Assembly (NCBI GenBank): GCA_035548055.1
Contig: DASZTL010000048.1
Coordinates: 93,162-157,161, forward strand
Direction: 5' to 3'
Length of the DNA: 64,000 bases
DNA from: DASZTV01 sp035548055
Lineage (GTDB): Bacteria > Actinomycetota > Actinomycetes > JAFAQI01
This document shows, piece by piece, positions 7,400-15,757 of the stretch; the first letter of the stretch is position 1; every line of letters starts with the position of its first letter. The position numbers were made by a program, and so were the translations under genes. The notes below the pieces were generated by a model, which saw only the letters and a program-made list of their open reading frames with translations, had not been told where the DNA came from and searched no databases.

Positions 7400-8149
7400 C
7401 TAGGACGCCTTGCGGGTCAGCGCGTAGTCCGGCGCGTCGGAAACCAGCGCCTCGTGCGCAGCAGCGCGAGCGTCAGCGATCTCCTCCTTCGCCTTTGCCG
7501 CGTAGGTGTCGACGTACTCCTGACCCGAGAGCTGCATCAGCTCGTACATGATCTCGTCGGTGATCGAACGCAGGACGAACCGGTCGTCCTGCATTCCGGC
7601 GTAGCGGGAGAAGTCGAGCGGCTTGCCGATCTTGATGCCGACTCGCATGATCCGCGGCACCACCTGACCGGGTGGCTGGATGTCGAAGGTGTTGATCATC
7701 GCGACCGGGATCACCGGGACGCCGGCCTCGAGCGCCATGCGAGCGATGCCGGTCTTGCCGCGGTAGAGCCGGCCGTCCGGCGAGCGGGTGCCCTCGGGAT
7801 AGATCCCGAGCAGCTCGCCTCGATTGAGGATCTCGACGCCCTTGTGCAAGGCGGCCTCGCTGGCCCGCCCGCCGCTGCGATCGACCGGGACCTGGTTGAT
7901 GCCCTTGAAGAACGCGGCGGTGAGCTTGCCCTTGATGCCCGTGCCGGTGAAGTAGTCGCCCTTCGCGAGGAACGTGACGCGACGCTCGACCTCGAGCGGC
8001 AGGAAGAAGGAGTCGGAGAACGACAGGTGGTTGCTCGCCAGGATCGCGCCGCCGGACTCAGGGATGTTGTCGGCACCCTCGACCCACGGGCGGAACAGCG
8101 TCTTGAGGATCGGGCCGAGGAGGACGTGCTTGAGGAGCCAGTAGAACAA
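7400..8149 (-). CDS. plsC: 1-acyl-sn-glycerol-3-phosphate acyltransferase (PlsC family)
   Basis: This membrane-associated acyltransferase adds the second acyl chain in phosphatidic acid synthesis. It has the HX4D catalytic motif in NHLSFSD near residue 40, the substrate motif FxxR-like PVDRSGG near 88 and PEGTRS near 117. The best start is TTG 8149, because ggagga lies about ten bases upstream and the protein then begins LFYWLLKHVLLGPILK, giving about 249 residues. The longer frame to 8224 adds a charged, unlikely N-terminus. It is convergent with glpK, which supplies glycerol 3-phosphate, the precursor of its substrate. Confidence 0.9.
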   Translation of the reverse strand: MFYWLLKHVLLGPILKTLFRPWVEGADNIPESGGAILASNHLSFSDSFFLPLEVERRVTFLAKGDYFTGTGIKGKLTAAFFKGINQVPVDRSGGRASEAALHKGVEILNRGELLGIYPEGTRSPDGRLYRGKTGIARMALEAGVPVIPVAMINTFDIQPPGQVVPRIMRVGIKIGKPLDFSRYAGMQDDRFVLRSITDEIMYELMQLSGQEYVDTYAAKAKEEIADARAAAHEALVSDAPDYALTRKAS

Positions 8150-8262
8150 CGTCCGCCCCTCCTCCCTGCGCCGTGTCCGGTCCGTCGGCAGGTGGTTTCT
8201 GTCCGGGTTTGACCCTAGGCACACCCGATTGGTTACCGCAACGCCGAAAGTAGACAGCTGAT

Positions 8263-8279
8263 CTTAACGAGCGCTTAAG
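8263..8279. promoter_or_regulatory. Short palindrome between divergent plsC and hydrolase genes
   Basis: CTTAA (8263-8267) and TTAAG (8275-8279) flank a 7-nt spacer in the only AT-richer part of this divergent intergenic region. It could be an operator or part of a promoter; nothing more can be said. Confidence 0.25.
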
Positions 8280-8308
8280 TTACTCGCCGGTCGTGCGACG
8301 ATCGATGG

Positions 8309-9079
8309 GTGAGCAACTCCTTCGCGCCAGATGACGCGGCTGCGTTCAAAGCCGACGGCGGCCGGGTCGGCGCCGTCCTGTGTCATGGCCTCACGGGCAT
8401 GCCCGGCAGCCTCCGCCCGTGGGGTCAGGCGCTCGCCGAACAGGGGCTGACCGTTCGCATCCCACTGCTCCCCGGACACGGCACCCGTTGGCAGGACGCC
8501 AACCGGGTGACCTGGCAGGACTGGTACGGCGCGCTCGAGGCCGCCGTCGACGATGTCCGGTCGCGCTGCGACTCCACCTTCGTCATGGGCCTGTCGATGG
8601 GCGGAACCCTCACCCTCCGCCTCGCCGAGCAGCGCAGTGCCGACCTCGCCGGCATCGTCCTCGTCAACCCGTCGCTGTTCACGACCCGCAAGGACGCCAA
8701 GCTGCTCCCGTTGCTTCGCCACGTCGTCCCGTCCCTGCCGCCGGTCGGGAACGACATCAAGAAGCCTGGAGTGACCGAGCCGGCGTACCCGAAGCTGCCG
8801 GTCAAGGCCGCGTACCAGCTTTCCGAGCTGTGGAAGCTTACGAACGCCGACCTCGGGAAGATCTCGACCCCGATGCTTGTCCTCACCAGCCGCGACGATC
8901 ACGTCGTCGAGCCGGCCAACTCCGAGCGGCTCCTGGCCGGCGCCGGCTCGGCCGAGAAGCAGCAGATCTGGCTCGAGGACAGCTTCCACGTCGCTACGCT
9001 CGACAACGACCTGCCGCGGATCATCGACGAGTCGCTCGTGTTCGTACGAGCCCACTCCGCGGCGGCCACGGCGCCGTGA
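8309..9079 (+). CDS. Alpha/beta hydrolase, carboxylesterase/monoacylglycerol lipase-like
   Basis: A 256-residue cytoplasmic alpha/beta hydrolase. The oxyanion segment CHGLTGMPGSLRPWG is near residue 25, and the nucleophile elbow GLSMGG near residue 93 supplies the catalytic serine. A DDH segment near 195 carries the likely acid and FHVAT near 229 the histidine. This arrangement matches bacterial carboxylesterases of the Est30/MGL type that act on short acyl or monoacylglycerol esters. It overlaps the next gene by four bases (GTGA), so the two are translationally coupled. It is divergent from plsC, consistent with a lipid role, but the substrate is not determined. Confidence 0.85.
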   Translation: MSNSFAPDDAAAFKADGGRVGAVLCHGLTGMPGSLRPWGQALAEQGLTVRIPLLPGHGTRWQDANRVTWQDWYGALEAAVDDVRSRCDSTFVMGLSMGGTLTLRLAEQRSADLAGIVLVNPSLFTTRKDAKLLPLLRHVVPSLPPVGNDIKKPGVTEPAYPKLPVKAAYQLSELWKLTNADLGKISTPMLVLTSRDDHVVEPANSERLLAGAGSAEKQQIWLEDSFHVATLDNDLPRIIDESLVFVRAHSAAATAP

Positions 9080-9807
9080 GCGAGTTCGGCTCGGGCCCCA
9101 GTGCCGGGTCTCGCGACAACGGCCTTCGCTGCGGCGGCTACGTCTCCGTCGGGGATCTGGACCCACGGGTCGCCGACGCGATGCTCGACACGCTCCGTGC
9201 CGAGGGAATCGCCGCCTACGCCGTCCCGACACCCGCGGCGAAGGGGCCGGCGATGGAGCTGCAGCTACCGTCGCGCATGACGGACCGGCTGTACGTCGAC
9301 GCCACCCGGTCCGAGCGGGCCGGCGAGCTCGTGGAGCTCGAGAAGGCAGACGCCGAACCGGCGCCACCGTCGGCACCCTCCCTGGGGTCGGACGTCGACA
9401 TCGATGCCGCCTGGCAGCAGCTGCTCACATCGCTGAAGACCCCGACATCGTCAGCGACCTGGCCGAACCGCGAGAACGTGTCGGACAGCAGTCGGCCGGC
9501 CCACCTGGACGACATGCCGCTGGACGGCCCCGAGTTCGACCTGCTCAGCAACGCCGATCAGGTGAACCTCGAGGAGGAGCACTTCGTCCCGCCGCTCGCA
9601 CCGCCGCTGCCGAAGTTGCGCCGGGCCACCATCGGCGCGCTCGCGGCGATCGCGCTCGGCGTCGTCCTGCTCGTGACGAACTTCGGCGGCGGTGACTTCG
9701 ACTGGCCCGCCATCTTTGCCATCATCGGCGGTGGAGTCGCGCTCGTGTGGAACGTCAAGAGCGGCCCACCGAGCGACTCCGGATGGGACGACGGCGCGGT
9801 CGTCTGA
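9076..9807 (+). CDS. Conserved actinobacterial two-helix membrane protein of unknown function
   Basis: 243 residues from a GTG that overlaps the previous stop. The N-terminal 80 residues (GGYVSVGDLDPRVADAMLDTLRAEGIAAYAVPTPA) form a compact alpha/beta region, perhaps ferredoxin-like, and are followed by an acidic linker. Two adjacent hydrophobic helices lie near the C-terminus (about residues 180-200 and 205-225). The topology suggests a membrane-anchored protein with a cytoplasmic domain. I do not recognise a family with known function. Confidence 0.75.
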   Translation: MSEFGSGPSAGSRDNGLRCGGYVSVGDLDPRVADAMLDTLRAEGIAAYAVPTPAAKGPAMELQLPSRMTDRLYVDATRSERAGELVELEKADAEPAPPSAPSLGSDVDIDAAWQQLLTSLKTPTSSATWPNRENVSDSSRPAHLDDMPLDGPEFDLLSNADQVNLEEEHFVPPLAPPLPKLRRATIGALAAIALGVVLLVTNFGGGDFDWPAIFAIIGGGVALVWNVKSGPPSDSGWDDGAVV

Positions 9808-9817
9808 CGGCGGTACG

Positions 9818-9823
9818 TAGGGT
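9818..9823 (+). promoter_or_regulatory. Leaderless -10 element before the TIGR00300-family gene
   Basis: TAGGGT lies six bases before GTG 9830. Confidence 0.5.
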
Positions 9824-9829
9824 GAGGTC

Positions 9830-11077
9830 GTGCTGGTCAGCGAGACCGTCGAGATCACCGGGCATCTGATGGACTCCGGCGTGCTCGCCCGAGTCCTCGA
9901 CGACGTGCTCGACTACGGGGGCGACTACACCGTCGACCGCATCGACTTGGGCAAGGCACACGAGGACGAGTCGCATGCCGTGATCGTCGTCGGCGCCGAC
10001 AGCACCGAGCAGCTCGAACGAATCCTGATGCGGCTGCAGGTCCACGGCGTCAACCAGGTCGACCCCGGAGAGGCCGTCTGCCTGCCGGCGCCCGCCGACG
10101 GTGTCTTCCCCGACGGCTTCTACTCAACGACGAACCTCGAGACCGTCGTACGACTTGACGGACAGTGGGTACCCGTCGAACAGCCCGAGATGGACTGTGG
10201 GCTGCTCGTGCACGGCGGCAGGGTGCGGACCGTTCCGGTGAGTGACGTGAAGGCCGGCGACGACATCGTGTGTGGCGCCGGCGGAGTCAAGGTGGTGCTC
10301 CCGGCTCGCGAGCACCGCGCGGTCGAGAACAACCCGATCGAAGGCAGCTTCGAGTTCATGAGCTCGACCGTGTCGAGTGAGAAGCCGCAAGCGCTGCTGG
10401 TGCGACAGATCGCGGCTCGCATGCGCGAGGTGAAGAACGACGGCGGGCGCATCCTCTGGGTCGCCGGGCCCGCTGTCGTACACACCGGTGCCGCAATGCC
10501 GATGGTTGCGCTCGTCGAACAAGGCTGGGTCGACGTGCTGTTCAGTGGCAACGCGCTCGCGACGCACGACATCGAGTCGTCAATGTTCGGTACGTCGCTC
10601 GGTATCGACCTCACTGCTGGCATCGGCGTCGCACACGGCCACGAACACCACATCCGCGCGATCAACACGATCCGTGCCGCTGGCTCGATCAAGCAGGCCG
10701 TCGACGCCGGCATTCTCACGAGCGGCGTGATGCACGCGATGGTGCAGGCGGGCCGGCCCTTCGTGCTCGTCGGGTCAGTCCGCGACGACGGACCGCTCCC
10801 GGAGGTCTATACCGACGTGATCGAAGGGCAACGGGCGATGCGCGCGCAACTGCCCGGCGTCGGCTTCGCGATCATGGTCGCCACGATGCTGCACTCGATC
10901 GCGACCGGAAACCTGCTTCCCGCGTCGGTGCCGCTGGTCGCCGTCGACATCAACCCGGCGACCGTGACGAAGCTGGCCGACCGCGGCAGCGCGCAGGCTG
11001 TCGGCATCGTCACCGACATCGGCTTGTTCCTCGAGCAGCTCGCACTCGAGCTGGTGCCCGGCTACCACCGGGCGTAG
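9830..11077 (+). CDS. TIGR00300-family protein (LOR/SDH domain; ornithine cyclodeaminase/ArgZ-type C-terminal enzyme)
   Basis: The 415-residue protein matches the family called the LOR/SDH bifunctional enzyme conserved domain (TIGR00300). That family includes archaeal ornithine cyclodeaminases and the C-terminal half of cyanobacterial arginine dihydrolase AgrE/ArgZ. Characteristic stretches are ETVEITGHLMDSGVLARVLD at the N-terminus, FSGNALATHDIESSMFGTSLG near residue 244, HGHEHHIRAINTIRAAGSI near 270 and the C-terminal DINPATVTKLADRGS. The fold binds NAD. No arginine dihydrolase domain is present, so if active it would convert ornithine to proline or act on a related amino acid. The substrate is inferred from the family only. 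Confidence 0.8.
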   Translation: MLVSETVEITGHLMDSGVLARVLDDVLDYGGDYTVDRIDLGKAHEDESHAVIVVGADSTEQLERILMRLQVHGVNQVDPGEAVCLPAPADGVFPDGFYSTTNLETVVRLDGQWVPVEQPEMDCGLLVHGGRVRTVPVSDVKAGDDIVCGAGGVKVVLPAREHRAVENNPIEGSFEFMSSTVSSEKPQALLVRQIAARMREVKNDGGRILWVAGPAVVHTGAAMPMVALVEQGWVDVLFSGNALATHDIESSMFGTSLGIDLTAGIGVAHGHEHHIRAINTIRAAGSIKQAVDAGILTSGVMHAMVQAGRPFVLVGSVRDDGPLPEVYTDVIEGQRAMRAQLPGVGFAIMVATMLHSIATGNLLPASVPLVAVDINPATVTKLADRGSAQAVGIVTDIGLFLEQLALELVPGYHRA

Positions 11078-11137
11078 CCCGCTGCTGGCCGGGTCGGGCG
11101 GATCGGCACCGAGGCCGCGACGGCACCTTGGACGGGC

Positions 11138-11506
11138 TCAGCCGCCTTGTCGGCTGCCGTCCCACCACGAACGCAACGACAGCAGCCGGTCGCCCTCGGG
11201 CGTGGCGGCGTAGATGTTGACGACATCCATGTCGAGCGCGAAGCCGGCCGCAACGATCGCGAACCGAATGACGACGGCGACCTCGCTGCCGCACAGGTAA
11301 GAGCGCTCGATCTCGTACTCGAACGACTCAACGGTCGAGATCGTCGAGTCATAGAACGCGGTGATCGCGGCTATGCCTTCGTGGCGTCCACCGCCGACCG
11401 GGTCCTCGACGAATGCATCCGGCGCGAACAGCGCGAGCCAACCAGCTCGGTCGCGCTCTTTGGTGAGGCGCAACGAGGTCTCTGCAAGGTCCTTGGCCGT
11501 CGTCAT
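11138..11506 (-). CDS. SnoaL-like (NTF2-fold) protein
   Basis: A 122-residue single-domain NTF2-like protein. It shows the typical start with an amphipathic helix (KDLAETSLRLTKERDRAGWLALFAPDAFVEDPVGGGRHEGI), then strands including SYLCGSEVAVVIRFAI. This fold covers SnoaL-type cyclases, ketosteroid isomerases and many proteins of unknown role. A possible active-site Asp lies in VEDP near residue 34. It is the last gene of a leftward run and starts five bases after the stop of the preceding gene. Function is unknown. Confidence 0.75.
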   Translation of the reverse strand: MTTAKDLAETSLRLTKERDRAGWLALFAPDAFVEDPVGGGRHEGIAAITAFYDSTISTVESFEYEIERSYLCGSEVAVVIRFAIVAAGFALDMDVVNIYAATPEGDRLLSLRSWWDGSRQGG

Positions 11507-11510
11507 GCCG

Positions 11511-12032
11511 CTAGTTAACTTCCAATCGCCCCACGACGGCGAAGGTGGCTTCGCGTTCGGTGCCGCCGGGCAGCTCGACGGGGTCGCACGACACCACGGT
11601 CAACGAGGGCGAGATGCCGATCGATGCCGTGCCGGCGACGACGACGTGCGGTGCGTCCCTGTCAGGGACGTCAGGGGCCCCACCACGAGCCGCGACCACC
11701 ACCCGCCACTTCGCGCCGCGAAGCTCGATCGTGACGATGCCCACGGCCGGACTCGTGCCCGCCGACGACGACGACATCGTGAACGTGCTGTCGCGGACAT
11801 CCACCCGCAGCGAGGTCACGACAAACATCCCGCCAGGGCGATCCGTGGTGGCCACCACCATTCCGAGCTGGCGTGCCAGCTTCGCGCGCTTGGAGCGCCA
11901 GCGCAGGTACCGCGGCGCCTCGAAGATCGCTACGACGTCGACGTCGCGAGCAGCGACGGCTGCCCGGGCGGCATCCGGATCCCGGTCGATCGCTCGCGCA
12001 TCGATCGACATCACCCTGAGCTGGTTCGTCAC
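11511..12032 (-). CDS. Endonuclease/exonuclease/phosphatase-like hypothetical protein
   Basis: 173 residues starting at a GTG that overlaps the ROK kinase stop by four bases. The start LRVMSIDARAIDRDPDAARAAV followed by DVVAIFEAPRYLRWRSKRAKLARQLGMVV resembles the first strand and Glu-bearing segment of endonuclease/exonuclease/phosphatase (DNase I-like) folds. The later catalytic motifs (GDxN, SDH) are not present in recognisable form, so it is probably a degenerate or shortened member. Function is unknown. Confidence 0.65.
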   Translation of the reverse strand: MTNQLRVMSIDARAIDRDPDAARAAVAARDVDVVAIFEAPRYLRWRSKRAKLARQLGMVVATTDRPGGMFVVTSLRVDVRDSTFTMSSSSAGTSPAVGIVTIELRGAKWRVVVAARGGAPDVPDRDAPHVVVAGTASIGISPSLTVVSCDPVELPGGTEREATFAVVGRLEVN

Positions 12033-12979
12033 AGCAGCTGCCTCGCCAGATCAGCGGCGCCGATCAGCCCGGCGTCCGCACCTAGTCGCGCCGACACGAC
12101 GTCGGCGATCGGTCGATAGCCGCGCCCGGACACCACGGCCGCGTAGGTCTCGCGCGCCGGGCGCAGCAGGAGCTCCCCCGCTTCGGCCACGCCGCCCCCG
12201 ATCACGAACCGGCCCGGATCGAGAATCGCCGTCAGGTCGGCCATCCCCTGGCCGAGCCAACGTCCGATCTCCTCGAAACAGTCGATCGCGGCGGGGTCGC
12301 CGGCCTGTGCCGCGAGGGTGACGGTCGGCCCGACGATCGCCTCCGGGTCACCGCCTGCGAGCTCGAGTAACCGCGCGGCGTCTGCCGGCCGCGACCGCGC
12401 GACCTCACGGGCCGCGCGCACCAGCGCAGTACCGCTGCAGTACTGCTCGAAGCAACCGTGATTTCCGCAGCCGCACAGCCTGCCGCCGGGAACGACGCGA
12501 TAGTGACCCGGCTCGCCACCGATTCCGAAGCGACCGCGCCGAAGCTCGCCGTCGATGATCAGACCTGCCCCGACGCCGGTGCCGATGGTCAGCACTACGG
12601 TGTCGGGCTCGCGCTCCCCCGCACCGAACCGGTGCTCGGCCCAGGCGGCTGCGTTCGCGTCGTTCTCGATGTCGACCGGCAGGTCGACCAGGCGTGACAG
12701 GTCAGCTTGCAACGGTGCGTTACGCCAGGCGAGATTCGGTGCGAACAGCACGGTCGTACGCGCGGCATCAACCCACCCGGCGGCACCGACCCCGACCGCG
12801 GCAACGTCATGACCGTCCCGCAGCTCGGTCACGACCTCGGCAACCACCTCCATGAGGCGCGCCGGGTCCTGGCTCGGAGTGGGGCGACGCGAGGTCGCCA
12901 ACAGCCGCCCGTCATGGTCGACGACACCGGCGGCCACCTTCGTCCCCCCGATGTCGATCCCGATGGCTAGTTCGCTCAC
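12029..12979 (-). CDS. glk: ROK-family glucokinase
   Basis: A 316-residue sugar kinase that phosphorylates glucose with ATP. It begins MSELAIGIDIGGTKVAAGVVD (phosphate-1 motif DIGGTK) at GTG 12979. The ENDANAAAWAEHRFGAG segment near residue 100 contains the catalytic Asp, and CGCGNHGCFEQYCSG near residue 163 is the ROK zinc-binding cysteine motif. GTG 12979 overlaps the upstream stop by four bases; the longer frame to 13207 is spurious. In Streptomyces an equivalent glucokinase also mediates carbon catabolite repression, but there is no direct evidence for that here. Confidence 0.92.
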   Translation of the reverse strand: MSELAIGIDIGGTKVAAGVVDHDGRLLATSRRPTPSQDPARLMEVVAEVVTELRDGHDVAAVGVGAAGWVDAARTTVLFAPNLAWRNAPLQADLSRLVDLPVDIENDANAAAWAEHRFGAGEREPDTVVLTIGTGVGAGLIIDGELRRGRFGIGGEPGHYRVVPGGRLCGCGNHGCFEQYCSGTALVRAAREVARSRPADAARLLELAGGDPEAIVGPTVTLAAQAGDPAAIDCFEEIGRWLGQGMADLTAILDPGRFVIGGGVAEAGELLLRPARETYAAVVSGRGYRPIADVVSARLGADAGLIGAADLARQLL

Positions 12980-13272
12980 TCCAAGTCGATCCGCTGGACG
13001 CGCGGCGCGGCACCGCCGTGGTCGTGCCGGTCGACGACGGTGCGCAGCGCGGCAGCCATGGATGTGGCGGCGTCGACCAGGTGGGCGTAGGTCTCGGGCT
13101 GGGTACGGCGGACCATGGCGATCAGCTGACACAGCGGGCAGACCTGGCAGTCGGTGCCCTCGCCCATCGCCGACAGCGGCCCGTCGCCGACGGCGCCACG
13201 CGCCCACTCGCCGATCGCTTCGACAAGTCGCGCCGCCTCTTCAGCGAGCGGGCCCGGCGACGCCGCGCTCAC
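12976..13272 (-). CDS. Small conserved actinobacterial protein (DUF5304-like) with CxxCxxC motif
   Basis: A 98-residue protein starting at GTG 13272, which overlaps the ArsA-like stop as GTGA. It begins with an acidic helical segment and contains CQVCPLCQLI near residue 43, a likely metal-binding or disulfide pair. It ends with a short charged tail that overlaps the glucokinase start. Similar small proteins sit between arsA-like and glucokinase genes in Streptomyces. The function is not known. Confidence 0.75.
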   Translation of the reverse strand: MSAASPGPLAEEAARLVEAIGEWARGAVGDGPLSAMGEGTDCQVCPLCQLIAMVRRTQPETYAHLVDAATSMAAALRTVVDRHDHGGAAPRVQRIDLE

Positions 13273-14471
13273 GTGTTCCTCCACACCGCAGGGTCGGCGC
13301 TGAAGCGGACTCGAAGCGCTCCATCACGCAGCGCGGCGCCGTCGACCATGCAGCGGCGCAACGCGCTCGGGAGCGCGAGCACTCGGCGGTAGCGGCCGAC
13401 CGTGACGACGAGGTCGTCGCCCTTGCGGACCAACGCCACTTCGTCGCGGTCAGCGTGCGGGAGCCTCATCGACATCACGAACTCGTCACTGCTGACGCGC
13501 TCGACATTCAGCGGATCGATGGTCGCGCTGACCTCCAACGGATCGGCGCCGTCATCGACCGCGCCGTACGTCGTGGCTGCGAAGCTCCCGAGCGCGTCGA
13601 GGCCGAGCGGCTCGGCCGTGGCGTATCCGGCTTCCCACACCGGCACGCCGGCGAAGGACGCGCGTACGTCGGCGAGCCGCGCCCGCTGACTGGCGACCCA
13701 GCCTCCTCGCCACGTGTCGGCGTCGCCGTCCGGGAAGACGCGGTTGGCCACCACGCCGTCGACGCGATATCCGAACAGCGACAGCGAGGTCAGCGTCCGG
13801 CGCGCCTCCGCGACAACCATCGACTCCGGCGTGAGCACCAGGCGCACCGATGTCGTCGCGGGATCGATGAGGAGCTCACGTACTTCGGTGAGTTCGTCGG
13901 TCAGCCGCTGCGCGGCAGCGAACACCGAGTCGGGTGGGAAGGGCAGACCGGCGAGATGCGAGAGCACGGGACGCACGGTGCGCATCACGCGACGGTCGGT
14001 CGGGTAGACCCGTCGCATCCACCATCGCAGCGCCTCGGGCAGCGCGAGCAACCGCAGCGTCTCGCCGGTCGGCGCACAGTCGACGACGATCACATCCCAT
14101 CGGCCGCTGGCCACCTGCGCCCGCAGCTCCAGCAGCGCGAGCACCTCCTCCGCGCCGGGAAGCACCGTGAGCTCCTCGGCCTCGAGCGGGTCGATGCCGC
14201 CCTGCTCGAGCACCTCACGCAGATAGTCCTGAACCGTGCGCCAGCTCGCTTCGAACGCCTGTTGCGCGTCGACCTGCTGGCCGTAGAGCCCGTTGTCGAT
14301 CTCGGTCGGCTCACCGCCGAGCGTCGCACCGAACACGTCGGCGAGCGAGTGCGCAGGGTCGGTCGACAGGACCAGCGTCTTCCGGCCGCGGGCGGCGGCG
14401 AAGGCCGCCGTCGCCGCTGACATGGTGGTCTTGCCGACGCCGCCCTTTCCGGTGAAGAGCAGGACGCGCAC
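13269..14471 (-). CDS. ArsA/Get3-type ATPase
   Basis: A 400-residue P-loop ATPase of the ArsA/GET3 family. It has the deviant Walker A GKGGVGKTT at 8-16, the switch I region LSTDPAHSLADVFG near 35-48 and the switch II-like VVDCAPTGETLRLLALPE near 125. No arsenite-efflux partner lies nearby, and the cysteine pairs of arsenite-activated ArsA are not evident, so an anion pump is unlikely. Actinobacterial homologues usually come as tandem ArsA-like pairs; here only one is present. The C-terminal 100 residues (LRLPHADRDEVALVRKGDDLVVTVG) resemble an alpha-crystallin-like domain. TAGATT lies six bases before GTG 14471, suggesting a leaderless operon start. Confidence 0.88.
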   Translation of the reverse strand: MRVLLFTGKGGVGKTTMSAATAAFAAARGRKTLVLSTDPAHSLADVFGATLGGEPTEIDNGLYGQQVDAQQAFEASWRTVQDYLREVLEQGGIDPLEAEELTVLPGAEEVLALLELRAQVASGRWDVIVVDCAPTGETLRLLALPEALRWWMRRVYPTDRRVMRTVRPVLSHLAGLPFPPDSVFAAAQRLTDELTEVRELLIDPATTSVRLVLTPESMVVAEARRTLTSLSLFGYRVDGVVANRVFPDGDADTWRGGWVASQRARLADVRASFAGVPVWEAGYATAEPLGLDALGSFAATTYGAVDDGADPLEVSATIDPLNVERVSSDEFVMSMRLPHADRDEVALVRKGDDLVVTVGRYRRVLALPSALRRCMVDGAALRDGALRVRFSADPAVWRNT

Positions 14472-14477
14472 CCGGCA

Positions 14478-14483
14478 AATCTA
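14478..14483 (-). promoter_or_regulatory. Leaderless -10 element of the arsA-like/glk run
   Basis: On the minus strand TAGATT precedes GTG 14471 by six bases. Confidence 0.5.
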
Positions 14484-14498
14484 CGTGGCGGGCGCGGA

Positions 14499-14936
14499 TC
14501 AGATGCTTTCCACTCGCTTCTTGAGCCCCTTGAGCGCCGTGTCGATGATCACCTTCTCGGCCTTGCGCTTGAACATGCCGAGCATCGGCACCTTCAGCTC
14601 CACCGTGAGCCGGTACGTCGCCTCGGTCCCGTCGCCGGCGGGCGCAAGGGTGTACGAGCCGACCTGGGACTTCAGCATCGTGCCGCTGCCGACCAGCTTC
14701 CAGTCGACCCGCTCGTCGCCGGTCCACTCGTACTCCAGCGTGTACGTGTCCTTCATCACCCCGGCGTCGATGACGAACGCCGCCCGCTTCGGGCGACCGT
14801 CAGGACCGGCCTCCTCGACGGTGGCGGACTTGATGCCGGTCGACCAGGCCGGGTAGGCCGCGAGATCGGCAATCACCGCCATGATCTCGCTCGGCGATGC
14901 CGAGATGACGATGCTCGAGCTGGCCTCGTCCGCCAC
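14499..14936 (-). CDS. SRPBCC/START-like lipid-binding family protein
   Basis: A 145-residue protein of the polyketide cyclase/dehydrase and lipid transport superfamily. It begins VADEASSSIVISASPSEIMAVIADLAAYPAWSTGIKSATV, the standard helix-grip pattern in which an N-terminal strand leads to the PxWxxxV segment. The C-terminus forms the long helix FKRKAEKVIIDTALKGLKKRVES. GTG 14936 is chosen because aggagg sits six bases upstream. It lies between the ArsA-like gene and a phosphoesterase on the same strand. The ligand is unknown. Confidence 0.85.
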   Translation of the reverse strand: MADEASSSIVISASPSEIMAVIADLAAYPAWSTGIKSATVEEAGPDGRPKRAAFVIDAGVMKDTYTLEYEWTGDERVDWKLVGSGTMLKSQVGSYTLAPAGDGTEATYRLTVELKVPMLGMFKRKAEKVIIDTALKGLKKRVESI

Positions 14937-14968
14937 TGCTGCCTCCTGTGCTCCGTCAGGGACCTTAC

Positions 14969-15733
14969 CTACCAGACGAGCTCGAAGGGGGTGCCCGTGC
15001 CGCGGAAGTGGCCGACGTTGATGCATTCGGTCCGCCCGATCCGGGTGCGCCTGGCGAGCGGCTGGTGCACGTGACCGAACAGTGCAATGTCGGGCTGGGT
15101 GTCGCGAATCGCGTCGAGCACCGCACTGCTGCCCCGCTCCATTCGCCGGGCGACCACGTCGTAGAGCAGCTCCGGCACGTCCGGCGGGATGTGACAGCAC
15201 AAGACGTCGACGGCACCGACGGCGGCGACCTTCGCGGCGTAGTCCTCGTCACTGATCTCGTACGGCGTCCGCATCGGCGTCCGCAGCCCGCCGCCGACGA
15301 AACCGAACCTACGACCGCCGATCGTGACCGTCTCACCGTCGAGCACTCGGATGCCGTCATGGAGGTAGTCCGGCCACAGCGGCGGGATGTCGACGTTGCC
15401 GTAGGTGACGTAGGACGGCGTAGGCATCGCGCCGAACAGCTCGGCGTACTGCTTGCGGACGGCCGCTTCGATCACGGCTTGCCGATCGCCGACCTCCGCC
15501 CACAGCCCGCGGGAGAACTCCCGGGCCTCCTCGAAGCGGCGTTGACTGCGCAACTCGATCAGCGTGACCGCGTTGTCCGCACCGAAGATCTCCCCGAAGA
15601 TGCCCCCGGCGTTGTCGTCGTAGTCGATGAACAGGACGAGGTCGCCAAGGCAGATCAGCGCGTCAGCACCGTCGCCCGCCCTGGCCAGCGCATCGGCGCG
15701 GCCGTGGACGTCCGACACGACATGCACGCGCAT
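14969..15733 (-). CDS. Calcineurin-like metallophosphoesterase
   Basis: A 254-residue binuclear metallophosphoesterase. The five motifs are visible in order: SDVHGRADAL (D-x-H) near residue 8, GDLVLF near 31, GNVDIP (GN-[DE]) near 130, CCHIPPD near 180 and GHVHQPL near 215. A YfcE-like or cyclic-nucleotide/bisphosphate phosphodiesterase role is possible, but the substrate cannot be inferred. TAGGCT lies six bases before ATG 15733, implying a leaderless message. Confidence 0.85.
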   Translation of the reverse strand: MRVHVVSDVHGRADALARAGDGADALICLGDLVLFIDYDDNAGGIFGEIFGADNAVTLIELRSQRRFEEAREFSRGLWAEVGDRQAVIEAAVRKQYAELFGAMPTPSYVTYGNVDIPPLWPDYLHDGIRVLDGETVTIGGRRFGFVGGGLRTPMRTPYEISDEDYAAKVAAVGAVDVLCCHIPPDVPELLYDVVARRMERGSSAVLDAIRDTQPDIALFGHVHQPLARRTRIGRTECINVGHFRGTGTPFELVW

Positions 15734-15739
15734 ACCGCG

Positions 15740-15745
15740 AGCCTA
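15740..15745 (-). promoter_or_regulatory. Leaderless -10 element of the phosphoesterase gene
   Basis: Minus-strand TAGGCT precedes ATG 15733 by six bases. Confidence 0.5.
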
Positions 15746-15757
15746 GGAGCAGCGGCC

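Noticed and set aside
12852..14420. 522-residue rightward frame
   Set aside because: It lies antisense to the intact ArsA-like ATPase and DUF5304 genes and its protein is Arg/Pro-rich without motifs.
13269..14471. Arsenite efflux ATPase ArsA
   Set aside because: The fold fits, but no arsB/arsR is nearby and the arsenite-binding cysteines are not evident, so an arsenic role was not assigned.
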